Counted from the stretch's first letter, positions 49,010 to 59,584 are shown. The stretch is DNA of 64,000 nucleotides from Streptomyces sp. PH10-H1 (GCF_030063355.1 NZ_JASISZ010000021.1:1-64000), one strand, 5' to 3'. Notes: generated from the sequence alone by a model not told the origin. Numbers and translations are program-made.

Positions 49010-50350
49010 GTGGTGGAGGACTACCGGGCGGTCGCCGACGCGGTCGCGGCGGACATCGAGGCCGGGCGGCTGCGGCCGGGCGACCGGCTCGCCACCCAGC
49101 GCGCCTTCGCCCGCCACCGCGGCATCGCGAACTCGACGGCGAACCGGGTCTACCGCGAGCTGGCCCGGCGCGGCCTGGTGGTGGGTGAGGTCGGCCGGGG
49201 CACCTTCGTGCGCGCCGCCCCGGAACGGCCGGGGCCCGCGCTCGCCGAGCCGGCCGTCGCGCGGGTCGACCTGGAGCTGAACTACCCGGTGGTGGCGGGG
49301 CAGACCGCCCTGCTGGGCGAAGGCCTCGGCCGGCTGCTGCGGCCCGATGTGCTGGAGGGCTCCCTGCGGCCGGCAGGCGTCGCGGGAACTCCCGCGGCGC
49401 GCGAGGCGGCGGCCGCACTGCTCACGCGGGCCGGCTGGGCACCGGATCCGGCGCGGGTGCTCTTCGCCGGCAACGGCCGGCAGGCGATCGCCGCCGCCGT
49501 CGCCGCGCTGGTGCCCACCGGCGGCCGGCTCGGCGTCGAAGCGCTCACCTATCCGGTGGTGAAGGCCATCGCCACCCGGCTCGGCGTCACCCTCGTCCCG
49601 CTCGCCCAGGACGAGGACGGGCTGCTGCCCGACGCCCTGCTGGCCGCTCATCGCAGTGCCCCGCTGGCCGCCGTCTACCTCCAGCCGACGCTGCACAATC
49701 CGCTGACGACGACGATGCCGGAGCGCCGCCGCGCCGAACTCGCCGCCGCGCTGCACAGCACCGGGGTGCACGCGGTCGAGGACGCCATCTGGGCCTTCCT
49801 GAGCGACGGGCCGGCCCCGCTGGCCGCCTGGGCTCCGGAGCACACCATCGTGGTGGACAGCCTGTCCAAGCGTCTCGCGCCGGGCCTCACCGCCGGCTTC
49901 GCCGTGACGCCCCCGGGGCTCAGCGACCGCGTCGCGGCCGCGCTGCGCTCCGGCGCCTGGACGTCGGCCGGTTTCGCCCTCGACGCGGCGACCTGCTGGA
50001 TCACGGACGGGACCGTGGCTGCCATCGGCCGGGCCAAGCGCGAGGATGTGACGCTGCGCCAGGAGATCGCGGGCCGACGGCTCGCCGGGTTCTCGGTGCG
50101 CACCGACCCGTCCTGCTACTTCGCCTGGTGGGAGCTGCCGGAGCCCTGGCGCGCCGACACGTTCGTCGCCGCCGCGGCCCGGCGGGGCATCTCGGTCACC
50201 CCGGCCGCGGCATTCGCCGTGGGTCCGCACCGCGCGCCCAACGCGGTACGCATCGGACTCGCCTCGCCGCCGCCCGGCACGCTGTCCTCGGCGCTCGGCA
50301 CCCTCGCGGAGATCGCCGCCGGCTCTCCGGACGACGCCATGGTGGACTGA
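49010..50350 (+). CDS. MocR-type (GntR-aminotransferase) regulator
   Basis: About 446 residues from GTG 49010 (GGGAGG 9 bases before; the adjacent GTG 49013 is also possible). GntR winged helix: A-D-I-E-A-G-R-L-R-P-G-D-R-L-A-T-Q-R-A-F-A ... N-S-T-A-N-R-V-Y-R-E-L. Then a fold-type I aminotransferase domain (N-G-R-Q-A-I-A-A-A, L-Q-P-T-L-H-N-P-L, V-D-S-L-S-K-R-L-A-P-G with the PLP Lys). MocR proteins sense PLP or an amino compound. The neighbours give no amino-acid pathway. Confidence 0.93.
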   Translation: MVEDYRAVADAVAADIEAGRLRPGDRLATQRAFARHRGIANSTANRVYRELARRGLVVGEVGRGTFVRAAPERPGPALAEPAVARVDLELNYPVVAGQTALLGEGLGRLLRPDVLEGSLRPAGVAGTPAAREAAAALLTRAGWAPDPARVLFAGNGRQAIAAAVAALVPTGGRLGVEALTYPVVKAIATRLGVTLVPLAQDEDGLLPDALLAAHRSAPLAAVYLQPTLHNPLTTTMPERRRAELAAALHSTGVHAVEDAIWAFLSDGPAPLAAWAPEHTIVVDSLSKRLAPGLTAGFAVTPPGLSDRVAAALRSGAWTSAGFALDAATCWITDGTVAAIGRAKREDVTLRQEIAGRRLAGFSVRTDPSCYFAWWELPEPWRADTFVAAAARRGISVTPAAAFAVGPHRAPNAVRIGLASPPPGTLSSALGTLAEIAAGSPDDAMVD

Positions 50351-50378
50351 CCCTCATCGCCACGCCCGAAGCGCCCGA

Positions 50379-50438
50379 GGCGCTCGGCGCACTCGGCGCA
50401 CTCGGCGCACTCGGCACACTCGGCGCACTCGGCACACC
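50379..50438. repeat. Tandem 9-bp repeat (GGCGCACTC)
   Basis: Six units of GG(C)(G/A)CACTC in a row between the convergent MocR and Cds1-like genes, with two units reading GGCACACTC. If read as codons it would give a repeating L-G-A or S-A-P tripeptide, but it lies outside both genes. Confidence 0.85.
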
Positions 50439-50455
50439 TGCGACACCCAGTGCGT

Positions 50456-51649
50456 TCAGTGCGGCCAGCTGCCGGTGGCCAGAAAGCCCTTGATGGCGGC
50501 CGCGTACGGGCCGATGTCCAGGCGCTGTTGGGCGAGCCAGTCGTCGGAGTAGTACTTGTCGAGGTAGCGGTCGCCGGGGTCGCAGATCAGGGTGACGACG
50601 CTGCCGGTCTCCCCGGCCTCGACCATCTCCGCGATGATCTTGAAGGCGCTCCACAGGCCGGTGCCCGTCGAGCCGCCGGCCTTGCGGCCGATCGCCCCGT
50701 CCAGCGCCCGCACCGCCGCCACCGAGGCGGCGTCCGGCACCTTCATCATCCGGTCGATGGCGCCCGGCACGAAGCTCGGCTCCATCCGCGGCCGGCCGAT
50801 GCCCTCGATGCGCGAGGCCACGTCGCTGGTCACGCCCGGGTCGCCGGTCACCCAGCCGTCGAAGAAGCAGGAGTTCTCCGGGTCGGCGACGCACAGCCGG
50901 GTGTCGCGCTGGGTGTAGTGCACATAGCGGGCGATGGTGGCGGAGGTGCCGCCGGTCCCCGCGGTGGCGACGATCCAGGCCGGCTCGGGATACCGCTCCA
51001 GGCACAGCTGCTCGAACATCGACTCGGCGATGTTGTTGTTACCGCGCCAGTCGGTGGCTCGTTCGGCGTAGGTGAACTGGTCCATGTAATGCCCGCCGGT
51101 CTCGGCGGCGAGCCGCGCGGAGACCTCGTACACGGTGCGCGGATCGTCCACCAAGTGGCACTGCCCGCCGTGGAATTCGATCAGCCGCTGCTTCTCATGA
51201 CTGGTGGTCCGCGGGATCACCGCGATGAACGGGACGCCGATGAGCGTCGCGAAGTACGCCTCGGAGACCGCCGTCGAGCCACTGGACGCCTCGATCACCG
51301 GTTTGCCCGGCCGGATCCAGCCATTGCAGAGCCCGTACAGGAACAGCGACCGGGCCAGCCGGTGCTTGAGCGAACCCGTCGGATGCGTGGACTCGTCCTT
51401 GAGATACAGATCGATGCCCCATTCCAGGGGCAGCGGGAAGCGCAGCAGATGGGTGTCGGCCGAGCGGTTGGAGTCCGCCTGGACCTTGCGTACCGCTTCC
51501 TTGAGCCAGTCCCGGTAGGCGTGGTCGGTACGGTCCACGTCCACCGTGCGGGTACAGCCGCTGTTCTCCGCCTGCTCGATCGTGCCCACCGCGCCAGCCT
51601 CCCGCTCATGCCGGACCTCCGGCGGCACGCCGGAGCCGTTTCCGATCAT
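50456..51649 (-). CDS. Cds1-like PLP-dependent cysteine desulfhydrase
   Basis: About 397 residues. Fold-type II PLP enzyme: Lys in H-P-T-G-S-L-K-H-R, the substrate loop [16 protein letters not shown] and the phosphate/PLP ring end G-S-T-G-T-G-L-W. The sequence differs from biosynthetic cysteine synthases and resembles mycobacterial Cds1, which releases H2S from cysteine. Start chosen at ATG 51649; no clear Shine-Dalgarno. Single gene. Confidence 0.83.
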   Translation of the reverse strand: MIGNGSGVPPEVRHEREAGAVGTIEQAENSGCTRTVDVDRTDHAYRDWLKEAVRKVQADSNRSADTHLLRFPLPLEWGIDLYLKDESTHPTGSLKHRLARSLFLYGLCNGWIRPGKPVIEASSGSTAVSEAYFATLIGVPFIAVIPRTTSHEKQRLIEFHGGQCHLVDDPRTVYEVSARLAAETGGHYMDQFTYAERATDWRGNNNIAESMFEQLCLERYPEPAWIVATAGTGGTSATIARYVHYTQRDTRLCVADPENSCFFDGWVTGDPGVTSDVASRIEGIGRPRMEPSFVPGAIDRMMKVPDAASVAAVRALDGAIGRKAGGSTGTGLWSAFKIIAEMVEAGETGSVVTLICDPGDRYLDKYYSDDWLAQQRLDIGPYAAAIKGFLATGSWPH

Positions 51650-51958
51650 AAGCGGCCGATAGCAGATGAACGCGCTCAAATGCCCCCTGGTGTGCGATCC
51701 CCGGGCGGAGCAGACTGGCCGCAGTCGGGCCGCTGGAGCCGGAGTTCAGGGCGACGGACAGCGGATCGGGCGGCGCGACGGACAGTGCGCCCCGCCATGC
51801 GGGTTGCGGATCCCGCCACGCGGGGTGACCCTGAAGTCACATCACGGAGTACTGCAGCAGTCACTCTACGCATTTTCGCTCAGGTGTTCCCATTCCGAGC
51901 GGTGCAGGACCCGGCTTCCGAACGGCGGCCGGCCCTCGCCGCGGAGGGAGTCGCAGCC
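51650..51958. other. Divergent promoter region
   Basis: 309 bases between divergent genes. Apart from the two presumed promoters I see no repeat or small gene. Confidence 0.4.
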
Positions 51959-52414
51959 GTGATCATGCAAGCCGACAGACAGTGCACCCTGGAACTCGAC
52001 GCACTGCCGTCCCGCATCCAGCAGGTCCGCAGAATCGTTTCAGCGCAGCTGCGCTACTGGCATCTCGACCCGCTCCTCGATACCGCCCTGCTGGGCATCA
52101 CCGAATTGCTGGCGAACGTTCACCGGCATGCCGGGGCCGACAAGCACTGCGCGGTGGAACTGACCCTCGTCTCGGGCCGGCTGACCGTCTCCGTGCTGGA
52201 CAGCGATCCCCATCTGCCCCAGGTCCGGCCCTCCGAGCCGATGGCCACCTGCGGGCGCGGGCTCGCCATGGTGGCGGCGCTCAGCGACAGTTGGGGAGCC
52301 GACCCGGTACCGGGTGGCGGCAAGATCGTCTGGTTCAGCCTGCACGTCGAGGCCCCGGCACCGGCACCGCGAAGACGCCCGGCGAGACGGGCCCCCGCCG
52401 TCGCCGTCGCCTGA
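51959..52414 (+). CDS. Anti-sigma-factor-type ATP-binding protein
   Basis: 151 residues from GTG 51959 (GGAGGGAG upstream; ATG 51965 possible). A GHKL ATPase domain like RsbW/SpoIIAB: N-box E-L-L-A-N-V-H-R-H-A-G, D-S-D-P-H-L-P, and G-box G-R-G-L-A-M-V-A-A-L-S-D-S-W-G. The C-terminus is a Pro/Arg/Ala-rich tail. Many such proteins in Streptomyces act in partner-switching with sigma-B-like factors or regulate development. No sigma factor or antagonist is encoded beside it. Confidence 0.9.
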   Translation: MIMQADRQCTLELDALPSRIQQVRRIVSAQLRYWHLDPLLDTALLGITELLANVHRHAGADKHCAVELTLVSGRLTVSVLDSDPHLPQVRPSEPMATCGRGLAMVAALSDSWGADPVPGGGKIVWFSLHVEAPAPAPRRRPARRAPAVAVA

Positions 52415-52438
52415 CCCCCGCAGCCCGGTCCCCACAAC

Positions 52439-52478
52439 CCCGGCCGCCGTGTCCCCCCGTGCGGGACGCGGCGGCCGG
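52439..52478. terminator. Stem-loop between convergent genes
   Basis: CCGGCCGCCG pairs with CGGCGGCCGG, extended inward by TGTCC / GGACG, in the gap between the ATPase gene and the ABC permease gene. Confidence 0.7.
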
Positions 52479-52519
52479 GTCATGTCCGGTCCGGAATCAG
52501 CGGTCCGGGCCTTCCGGGC

Positions 52520-55078
52520 TCACTCGGTGGCGATGGCGCGCAGCACGTCCAGCCGGGCCGCCCGGCGGGCCGGCCGCCATCCCGCGAGGACCCCCGCGAT
52601 CAGCCCGACCAGCAGGACCACCCCGAGTTGCACCGGCGGCACCGCGAACGCGCTGGTTCCCGCGCTGTCGGTGGCCTTCACCAGCGCCCAGCCGAGGAAC
52701 GCGCCCAGGCCGAGGCCGCCGACCGTACCGAAGGCGGCGACCAGCACCGACTCCCAGCGCACCATCGCCCGCAGCTGCGACCGGGTCTGGCCGACCGCGC
52801 GCAGCAGTCCCAGCTCCCGGGTGCGCTCGTGCACCGCCAGGGTGAGGGTGTTGGCGATCCCCAGCAGCGCGATGACCACGGCGAGCGCCAGCAGCGCGTA
52901 GACCAGGGTCAGCATCATGTCGATCGCCGACGCGGAGGACTTGGCGTACTCGGCGCGGGTCTGCACCTCCGGATTGCCGTACGCCGCCGCCACCTTGCTG
53001 ACAGCCGCCTTGCCATCACCGGCCGGCACACCGTCCTTGAACGCGATCGCGATGAGGGTGTCGGCGTCCTGCACCCGGTGCGGGGCCCACGCCTCACGGG
53101 TGATCACGTAGTCGCCCGCCAGATCCGCCCGCTCGTACACCGCCGCCACGGTGAACGGCAGCCGCTTCCCGTCGGCGAAGACCAGCGCCGCCGTGCTGCC
53201 GACCTTCCATCCGTGCTTGTCCGCCTCGCCCCTGGCCACAGCGATGCCGTGGGCGCCGAGGCCGGTGAGCGAGCCGTCGACGGTGCCGAGGTCGAGAACG
53301 GAGGAGAGCGCCGCCGGGTCGGTGACGGTCAGCTGGCGTCCGCCGCCGTCGACCTTCGCGACGCCCTTCCCGAGCCCCACCGCCGTCCGCACCTCGGGCA
53401 GCCCCGCGACGGCGGGGGCCAGCCTCGGGCTGAGCCCGCTGCCGCCGAACTTGGGGATGCTGATCGCGACATCGCCCGCGAAGGACCGGGACACCGTCTG
53501 GTCCATGGTCGCCTTGAGCGAGGCACCGAAGACCGTGAACAGGGACACGACCGCCACGCCGATCATCAGCGCGGTCGCGGTGGCGGCCGTCCGCTTCGGG
53601 CTGCGCAGCGCGTTGCGCCGGGCCAGTCCCCCGGTCACCCCGCGCAGCCGGGCCAGCGGCGCGCCGAGCAGGCGTACGGCGTACGAGGACGCGACCGGGC
53701 CGAGGACGACGAACGCGGCCAGGGTGAGGACCGCGCCGCCGCTCGTCAGCCAGACGTTCGGCGCGCCGGCCGCGCCCGTCACGGTCAGGGCGATGCCCGC
53801 CACCGCCCCGGCCAGGCCCAGTGCGGCCCGATTGCGCGAGGCGCCCGACGTGTCCACCGCCGTCTCCCGCAGCGCGGCCAGCGGCGCCGTGCGCCCTGCC
53901 CGTACGGCGGGCAGCAGCGCGGAGCCCACGCACACCACCAGGCCGACGGCGAAGGGCAGTACCAGCGCGGTCGCCCCGATCACCAGGGGTCCGTTGGGGA
54001 ACGGGAAGCCGACCACCGGGAACAGCGCCTGGAGTCCGGCCGCGACGCCGATACCGCCGAGGAGTCCGGCGAGCGAGGCGACAGCCGCGACCACCGCGGA
54101 CTCGACGAGCGTCGAGCCGAGCACCTGGCGGCGCGACGCGCCGAGCGCCCGCAGCAGCGCGTTCTCCCGGGTCCGTTGGGCGACCACGATCGCGAAGGTG
54201 TTGTGGATGCTGAAGGTCGCCACCAGCAGGGCGATGCCCGCGAAGACCATCAGCAGCGAGGTGAAGATCTTCAGGAAGGTGCCGGAGACCATAGTGATGT
54301 TCTCGTCGGTGGCCTGCTGTCCGGTGATGGCCTCGACGCTCCTCGGCAGGACGGGAGCGAGCCGCTGGGTGAGTTCCCGCTGGCTGACGCCAGGTCCCGC
54401 GCGCACCTGGATGGACGACGCCTGACCCGGCTTCGGGGTGAGATACCGCTCCGCGTCGGCGCGGGTGAGACCGGTGAACGTCGTCTGGCCCATACCGTCC
54501 TCGCCGCCGAAGGCGGCCACGCCGACGATCGTCACCTTGACCGGATCGGGAGTGCGCAGCACCGCCGTGTCACCGATGTGCAGGCTCCCGGCCTTGGCCG
54601 CGCCCCTGTTGATGACAGCCTCGCCGGACGCCTTCGGAGCGCGGCCCTCGGTGAGCGTGTACGGGTTGAGCTTCGCGTCGTCGATCCAGTTGCCCGCGAT
54701 CGTGGGCGGACCCTTCCCGCCGACCGGCTTGCCGTCACCGCCGACGAGCTGGCCGACCCCCTGGACGTTCGGGGCGGCCGCGGCCACGCCGGGAACCGCC
54801 TCGATCCGCTGGACGAGGGAAGTGTCGACGGGCTGGCGGGTACCCTGCCCGCCGCCCGGCACGGTGATGACGTCGGCGCTGCGGACGACCGCGTCCGTAC
54901 CGCGGTTGGCGTCGGTGAACAGGGTGTCGAAGCTGGCCTTGAGGGTGTCGCCCATGACCATCGTGCCGGCCAGGAAGGACACCCCGAGGAAGACCGCGAG
55001 GAAGGTGCCGGCGAAGCGCCGCTTGTGGGCCCGCAGCGAGGCGAGGCTGAGTCGCAGCGATGTGCGCGCATCGCTCAT
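52520..55078 (-). CDS. FtsX-like ABC transporter permease
   Basis: 852 residues. Ten or so membrane helices in two repeated FtsX modules, each following a large extracytoplasmic domain (F-L-A-V-F-L-G-V-S-F-L-A-G-T-M-V-M-G-D-T at the start; R-E-L-G-L-L-R-A-V-G-Q-T near the end). The first module's E-N-A-L-L-R-A-L-G-A-S-R-R-Q-V and the second's R-T-R-E-L-G-L-L are coupling helices. Exporter or membrane-remodelling complex with the ATPase encoded 73 bases upstream; substrate unknown. Confidence 0.93.
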   Translation of the reverse strand: MSDARTSLRLSLASLRAHKRRFAGTFLAVFLGVSFLAGTMVMGDTLKASFDTLFTDANRGTDAVVRSADVITVPGGGQGTRQPVDTSLVQRIEAVPGVAAAAPNVQGVGQLVGGDGKPVGGKGPPTIAGNWIDDAKLNPYTLTEGRAPKASGEAVINRGAAKAGSLHIGDTAVLRTPDPVKVTIVGVAAFGGEDGMGQTTFTGLTRADAERYLTPKPGQASSIQVRAGPGVSQRELTQRLAPVLPRSVEAITGQQATDENITMVSGTFLKIFTSLLMVFAGIALLVATFSIHNTFAIVVAQRTRENALLRALGASRRQVLGSTLVESAVVAAVASLAGLLGGIGVAAGLQALFPVVGFPFPNGPLVIGATALVLPFAVGLVVCVGSALLPAVRAGRTAPLAALRETAVDTSGASRNRAALGLAGAVAGIALTVTGAAGAPNVWLTSGGAVLTLAAFVVLGPVASSYAVRLLGAPLARLRGVTGGLARRNALRSPKRTAATATALMIGVAVVSLFTVFGASLKATMDQTVSRSFAGDVAISIPKFGGSGLSPRLAPAVAGLPEVRTAVGLGKGVAKVDGGGRQLTVTDPAALSSVLDLGTVDGSLTGLGAHGIAVARGEADKHGWKVGSTAALVFADGKRLPFTVAAVYERADLAGDYVITREAWAPHRVQDADTLIAIAFKDGVPAGDGKAAVSKVAAAYGNPEVQTRAEYAKSSASAIDMMLTLVYALLALAVVIALLGIANTLTLAVHERTRELGLLRAVGQTRSQLRAMVRWESVLVAAFGTVGGLGLGAFLGWALVKATDSAGTSAFAVPPVQLGVVLLVGLIAGVLAGWRPARRAARLDVLRAIATE

Positions 55079-55151
55079 GACGTCGCCCCCCTGCCCGCGC
55101 CGGAGCCCGCCGCGGAACGCGCTCCTGCGGCGGCGAGGCCGTCGAACGCCT

Positions 55152-55873
<722 letters not shown>

Positions 55874-55877
<4 letters not shown>

Positions 55878-56191
55878 CGGGCACCGCCCTTGGTGCCGGA
55901 CTTCTTCTCGTCCTGCCCGTGCGGTCCGAACTGTTCGTTCAGGACGGCGAGCCTGCTGCGGTACTCGGCCTCGTCGATCTCGCCCGAGGCATACCGGCGG
56001 CCGAGCATCGCCACCGGCGAATGCTCGCCGTTCGCGGCGCGCCACTGCCATGGTCCGCGGCCGCAGCCACGGCCGCGCCATACGGTGCGGCGCAGCAGCA
56101 GCACGACGCCGACCACGATGACCGCCCAGATGAGCGGGAAGAACAGGATCCACGGGCCGGGCCCGCCGTCGTGCCATGCGATGACGTTCAT
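55874..56191 (-). CDS. SHOCT-domain membrane protein
   Basis: 105 residues. One membrane helix (about 13-34), a short basic linker, and a C-terminal SHOCT motif (A-M-L-G-R-R-Y-A-S-G-E-I-D-E-A-E-Y-R-S-R-L-A-V-L). SHOCT domains occur as C-terminal oligomerisation tails. First gene of the ABC operon, overlapping the ATPase start by 4 bases. Confidence 0.9.
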
Positions 56192-56370
56192 CCGAATCGT
56201 CTCCTCGGTGATGCCGCGATGCGAGATGCATCCCGACATCACCGAGCCTGGTCCGAAAGCGCCGCCAGGTCGTCGTACGGCCAGCGGCACTCCGCGTACC
56301 ACGTGGGGAGTACGGGAGCCTGCCGCGGATACGTCCGGCGCCGCGGTCCCGCGGCCAGAAGGCGCTGCGG

Positions 56371-56751
56371 TCAGAAGGTGATCGCGATACCCACCTGCGG
56401 CCGCTTGCCGAGCCGCACGAGCGCGCCGCCCACGTCCAGGAACCGGAAGCGCAGGCCGTACTTGCCCGTCATGGCCTTGCGGACCCGGTCGAGTCCCGAC
56501 GCGTCCAGCAACCGCGCCGTTCCCCCTGCGGTCGCGGCCCCGTCGGCGACCCGGCCGCGCGCGTCGCACACGGTGACGGTCACCCGGCCGCTGTTACGGA
56601 TCCGCTTGACCTTGCCGGTGTCGTCCTTCGTCCACACGAGCAGGTCGTCCCCGTCCCTGACCGCCCACACGGGGGTGGACACCGCGTCGCCGCTGCGGCG
56701 ATAGGTGGTCAGACTGACGTACGGGCTGCGGGCGATCTCGTCGGGCACCAT
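56371..56751 (-). CDS. PPOX-class F420-dependent oxidoreductase
   Basis: 126 residues. Split-barrel flavin/F420 fold: S-L-T-T-Y-R-R-S-G-D-A-V-S-T-P-V-W, L-L-V-W-T-K-D-D-T-G-K-V-K-R-I-R-N-S-G-R-V-T-V-T-V-C-D. The K-x-K-R-I-R-N-S segment resembles the F420 phosphate site of Rv1155-like proteins. Reduces an unknown acceptor with F420H2, if the assignment holds. Confidence 0.85.
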   Translation of the reverse strand: MVPDEIARSPYVSLTTYRRSGDAVSTPVWAVRDGDDLLVWTKDDTGKVKRIRNSGRVTVTVCDARGRVADGAATAGGTARLLDASGLDRVRKAMTGKYGLRFRFLDVGGALVRLGKRPQVGIAITF

Positions 56752-56775
56752 GAAAGCGGAGAGTACTCGGCGCCG

Positions 56776-56897
56776 CCCGGTGCCGTGACCGGCAGGGCTC
56801 ACCGGGTTGCGTGTCTCTCAGGCCACGCCGGCCTCCGCCACCGGACGAACCGGCTGCCGGGCGGGCCCGGCGAACCGATGCGGTCACCGCAATAACA
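56776..56897. repeat. Intergenic interspersed element, copy 2
   Basis: Matches the two outer blocks of 20279-20460 (about 33 and 45 bases, some mismatches) but lacks that copy's inserted palindromic segment. Lies between divergent F420 and DUF2797 genes. Confidence 0.6.
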
Positions 56898-56906
56898 TGG
56901 GGAACT

Positions 56907-57806
56907 GTGGAGACATGGCGGTGCACCGGACTGCGCTGGAGGGGCGGTCCCACCGTGTGGGAGCCCTCCTGGGAGTGGTCGCATCCCCGGTACGGCGACC
57001 GGAGCAGCCCGGTCCGGATCGGCCGGTCGCTGGCCCTGGCGGTGGGCGCCGGTGCGGTACGGCGCTGTGCGGGCGTACGGCGTGCCGGCCGTCACATCGT
57101 GTGCCCGCGCGCCACGGAGCTGAGCGCCACGGCCCGCCGGGACCAGTGCGACGACTGCGCCGCGCTGGACCAGCTCTCCTCCGTCGCCGCCGACACCATG
57201 GCCGACGATCCCCGGCCGTACTCGGTGTACTTGGCGTACTTCGGGCCGGGTCTGACCAAGGTCGGCATCACCGCGGTGGAACGGGGCGCGACCCGGCTCG
57301 TGGAGCAGGCGGCGGTCTGCTTCAGCTTTCTCGGGCGCGGGCCGCTGATGGCCGCCCGGCGCACCGAGGCCTCCCTCGGGGCCGCGCTGGGGATTCCCGA
57401 CCGCGTGTCGGCGGGCGCCAAGCGGGCGGCGCGCTGGGCGCTGCCGTCCGCCGGGGAGCGGGCGGCCGAACTCCGCGCCCTGTACGAGGCCGTGACCGAG
57501 GTGCCGGACACCTTGGAACGGCTGCCGTACGCCCTGGTCGATCATGCCGAACTCTTCGGTCTGGAGCCGGATCCGCCCCGACCGGTGGCCCGGATCACCG
57601 CCCTGGCGCCGGGAACGTCGGTCACCGGCACCGTGCGGGCGGTAGCCGGGAGCGATCTGTACCTGGATGGGCCGGGCGGCCGGCTCCTGCTCGACGCCCG
57701 CCTCGTCTCCGGCTGGCCGCTGACCGGTCCCGCCCCCGGATCGCAGGCCGCGGCTCCCACCGCTCCCGTGCTCCGGCCCGGGGACGTTCCCGAGCCACTG
57801 TTCTGA
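56907..57806 (+). CDS. DUF2797 family protein
   Basis: About 299 residues from GTG 56907 with GGGGAA just before it. Features C-D-D-C and other cysteines (H-I-V-C-P-R ... Q-C-D-D-C-A), then Y-S-V-Y-L-A-Y-F-G-P-G-L-T-K-V-G-I-T, E-Q-A-A-V-C-F-S-F-L and G-P-L-M-A-A-R-R-T-E, typical of DUF2797. The Y-L-A-Y-F ... K-V-G-I-T strand pattern recalls GIY-YIG-like folds. Function unknown. Confidence 0.82.
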   Translation: METWRCTGLRWRGGPTVWEPSWEWSHPRYGDRSSPVRIGRSLALAVGAGAVRRCAGVRRAGRHIVCPRATELSATARRDQCDDCAALDQLSSVAADTMADDPRPYSVYLAYFGPGLTKVGITAVERGATRLVEQAAVCFSFLGRGPLMAARRTEASLGAALGIPDRVSAGAKRAARWALPSAGERAAELRALYEAVTEVPDTLERLPYALVDHAELFGLEPDPPRPVARITALAPGTSVTGTVRAVAGSDLYLDGPGGRLLLDARLVSGWPLTGPAPGSQAAAPTAPVLRPGDVPEPLF

Positions 57807-57871
57807 ACTCCCCGGATCCCTGTCCGGGGACGTTTCCGAGCCGCACTTCTGAACTCCCCGGATCCCGCGGC
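57779..57871 (+). repeat. 46-bp tandem duplication spanning the DUF2797 stop
   Basis: CGGGGACGTTCCCGAGCCAC ... CTGAACTCCCCGGATCCC (57779-57824) is followed by a second copy (57826-57871) with a few mismatches. The first copy contains the last codons (P-G-D-V-P-E-P-L-F and TGA); the second lies downstream of the stop. Confidence 0.8.
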
Positions 57872-57907
57872 CCGTCCGGGATCACCCGGGCCCGACAGGG
57901 ACCCCGA

Positions 57908-59584
57908 TCACCCGTGGCTGGGCTCGGGCTCCCTGGCCTCAGGCCGCATGCTCTCCGTCCCATTGCTCTCCGTCCCGCTGGTCTCCTCCCGCGCATCGGC
58001 CCGCAGTACGGTGCCGGCCGGCGAATCCCCTGCCGCCCCTTCCCCTTCACCGGACTTGACCGCCAGGAGGAGCAGGAAGAAGCAGGAAAGGAGCAGCAGG
58101 CAGAGGGCGGTCGGCCAGCCCACGACGGGCGGCCCCCATTCCAGCGCGCCTCCGGAGAACTGGCGGGACCTGCCGAACGCGTACCGCAGCGCGGCCCAGC
58201 AGAACGCGCCGGCCTGCGCCAGCGCCCAGCAGCCGGTCAACAGCCGGGGCACCCGCGTCCGCAGCCGTTCCGGTAGAGCGTTCCAGCGGTCGCCGAGTAC
58301 CACCGCCGCCAGTACCGGGACGCCGACGGCGACGGCCAGCAGATAGCGGCCCTGCCAGATGAGTCCCAGGTGCGCGGCCTGCGGTGCCATGAGCGCCATC
58401 GGGCCGAAGGCGCTGCCCGCCATCAGCGCCGCCAGGACGAGGATCTCGCGCCTTCTTCCCACCGCCAGGGACAGCACGACGAGGCAGCCGGTCATCACCC
58501 ACCACAGCACATAGGTGAGTTCGGGGGCGTCGACGTTCAGCGATCCGAATATCGCGATCATCTGGTGGAGATAGGACGGGAGGAGGTCGAAGACCGCCTT
58601 GAGGGCGGACGCCAGCGGTGCGTACCGCGACAGGGTCTCGTCGGGGAGCGCGAGGGTGTCGGCGGTCAGGGTCCAGACCACGGCGGCCAGTCCCGCGGCG
58701 CCCGTCACCGCCAGGCACAGCCACACCGGGCGCAGCCGGGCCAGTCGCCGCAGCCGTCCCGGGCGCGCCAGGAGCAGTCCCGCGGCCAGGATCAGCGCGA
58801 TCCACAGCGGACCCAGCGCCCGCATGGAGGCGAGCAGGACGCAGGCGGCGCCGAGCCGCACCAGCCGTCTGCGCAGGTGCGGCAGGCCGTCCCGGTCGGT
58901 CGCCAGCCGTACGACGACGGCCCAGGCCAGCACCGCCGCCGCGATTTCCGGGCCGTTCGGATTGACCACGGCGCCGAAGTAGACGGTCGTCGGGGTGGCG
59001 GCGGTCAGCACGCCGGTCAGCGCGATCCGGCCGCTGTACCCCCCGGTCGCTCCCTCGTGAACCGCCACGACGGCGCTCGCCAGCAGCGCGGCACACAGCA
59101 GCGCGCTCATCAGGCGCATCGCGTACAGGCCGGCCTCGCCGGTGAGCCACAGGCTCGGCCAGCCGACCAGCAGGTAGTACCCCGGGCCGTACGTGCCCGC
59201 GCTGGTGAGGACCATCGCGGTGTCGCCGGACGTGGCGACGGTGCCGCGGCAGGCGACGGAGAGCTTGTCGTCATTGCGGAAACACCGGTAGGCGCCGTTG
59301 GTGACGTCCAGGTCACGGTATCCGGCGGGCACCCGGACCGCGGTGTAGCCGACCGAGACATTGACCCCGACGTGGTGGGTCTCCGTGATCCGCTGCTCAC
59401 CGCCGAGCCCACCCCGTACGACGGCGGCGGCCTTGACCATGTGGGCGGCTTCGTCGGGGGGCGCGGTGATGGGTGTGGCCAGGGCCCACGCGCTCATGAG
59501 CGTGAGGAACGTGGCGAAGGCCAGCGTCCAGACCGTACGGGCACCGGCCCACGCCGACACCCGCTTCCGCAGCCAACCGGCCAC
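57908..59584 (-). CDS. DUF2142 multi-spanning membrane protein
   Basis: 558 residues with about 12 helices. The first extracytoplasmic loop has P-I-T-A-P-P-D-E-A-A-H-M-V-K-A-A-A-V-V-R-G, with the D-E and H typical of GT-C-type glycosyltransferase-like DUF2142 proteins, where an acidic pair binds metal or substrate. G-P-G-Y-Y-L-L-V-G-W and V-N-P-N-G-P-E are further family features. Probably handles lipid-linked sugars. The C-terminal 60 residues are a disordered acidic tail. Confidence 0.86.
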   Translation of the reverse strand: MAGWLRKRVSAWAGARTVWTLAFATFLTLMSAWALATPITAPPDEAAHMVKAAAVVRGGLGGEQRITETHHVGVNVSVGYTAVRVPAGYRDLDVTNGAYRCFRNDDKLSVACRGTVATSGDTAMVLTSAGTYGPGYYLLVGWPSLWLTGEAGLYAMRLMSALLCAALLASAVVAVHEGATGGYSGRIALTGVLTAATPTTVYFGAVVNPNGPEIAAAVLAWAVVVRLATDRDGLPHLRRRLVRLGAACVLLASMRALGPLWIALILAAGLLLARPGRLRRLARLRPVWLCLAVTGAAGLAAVVWTLTADTLALPDETLSRYAPLASALKAVFDLLPSYLHQMIAIFGSLNVDAPELTYVLWWVMTGCLVVLSLAVGRRREILVLAALMAGSAFGPMALMAPQAAHLGLIWQGRYLLAVAVGVPVLAAVVLGDRWNALPERLRTRVPRLLTGCWALAQAGAFCWAALRYAFGRSRQFSGGALEWGPPVVGWPTALCLLLLSCFFLLLLAVKSGEGEGAAGDSPAGTVLRADAREETSGTESNGTESMRPEAREPEPSHG

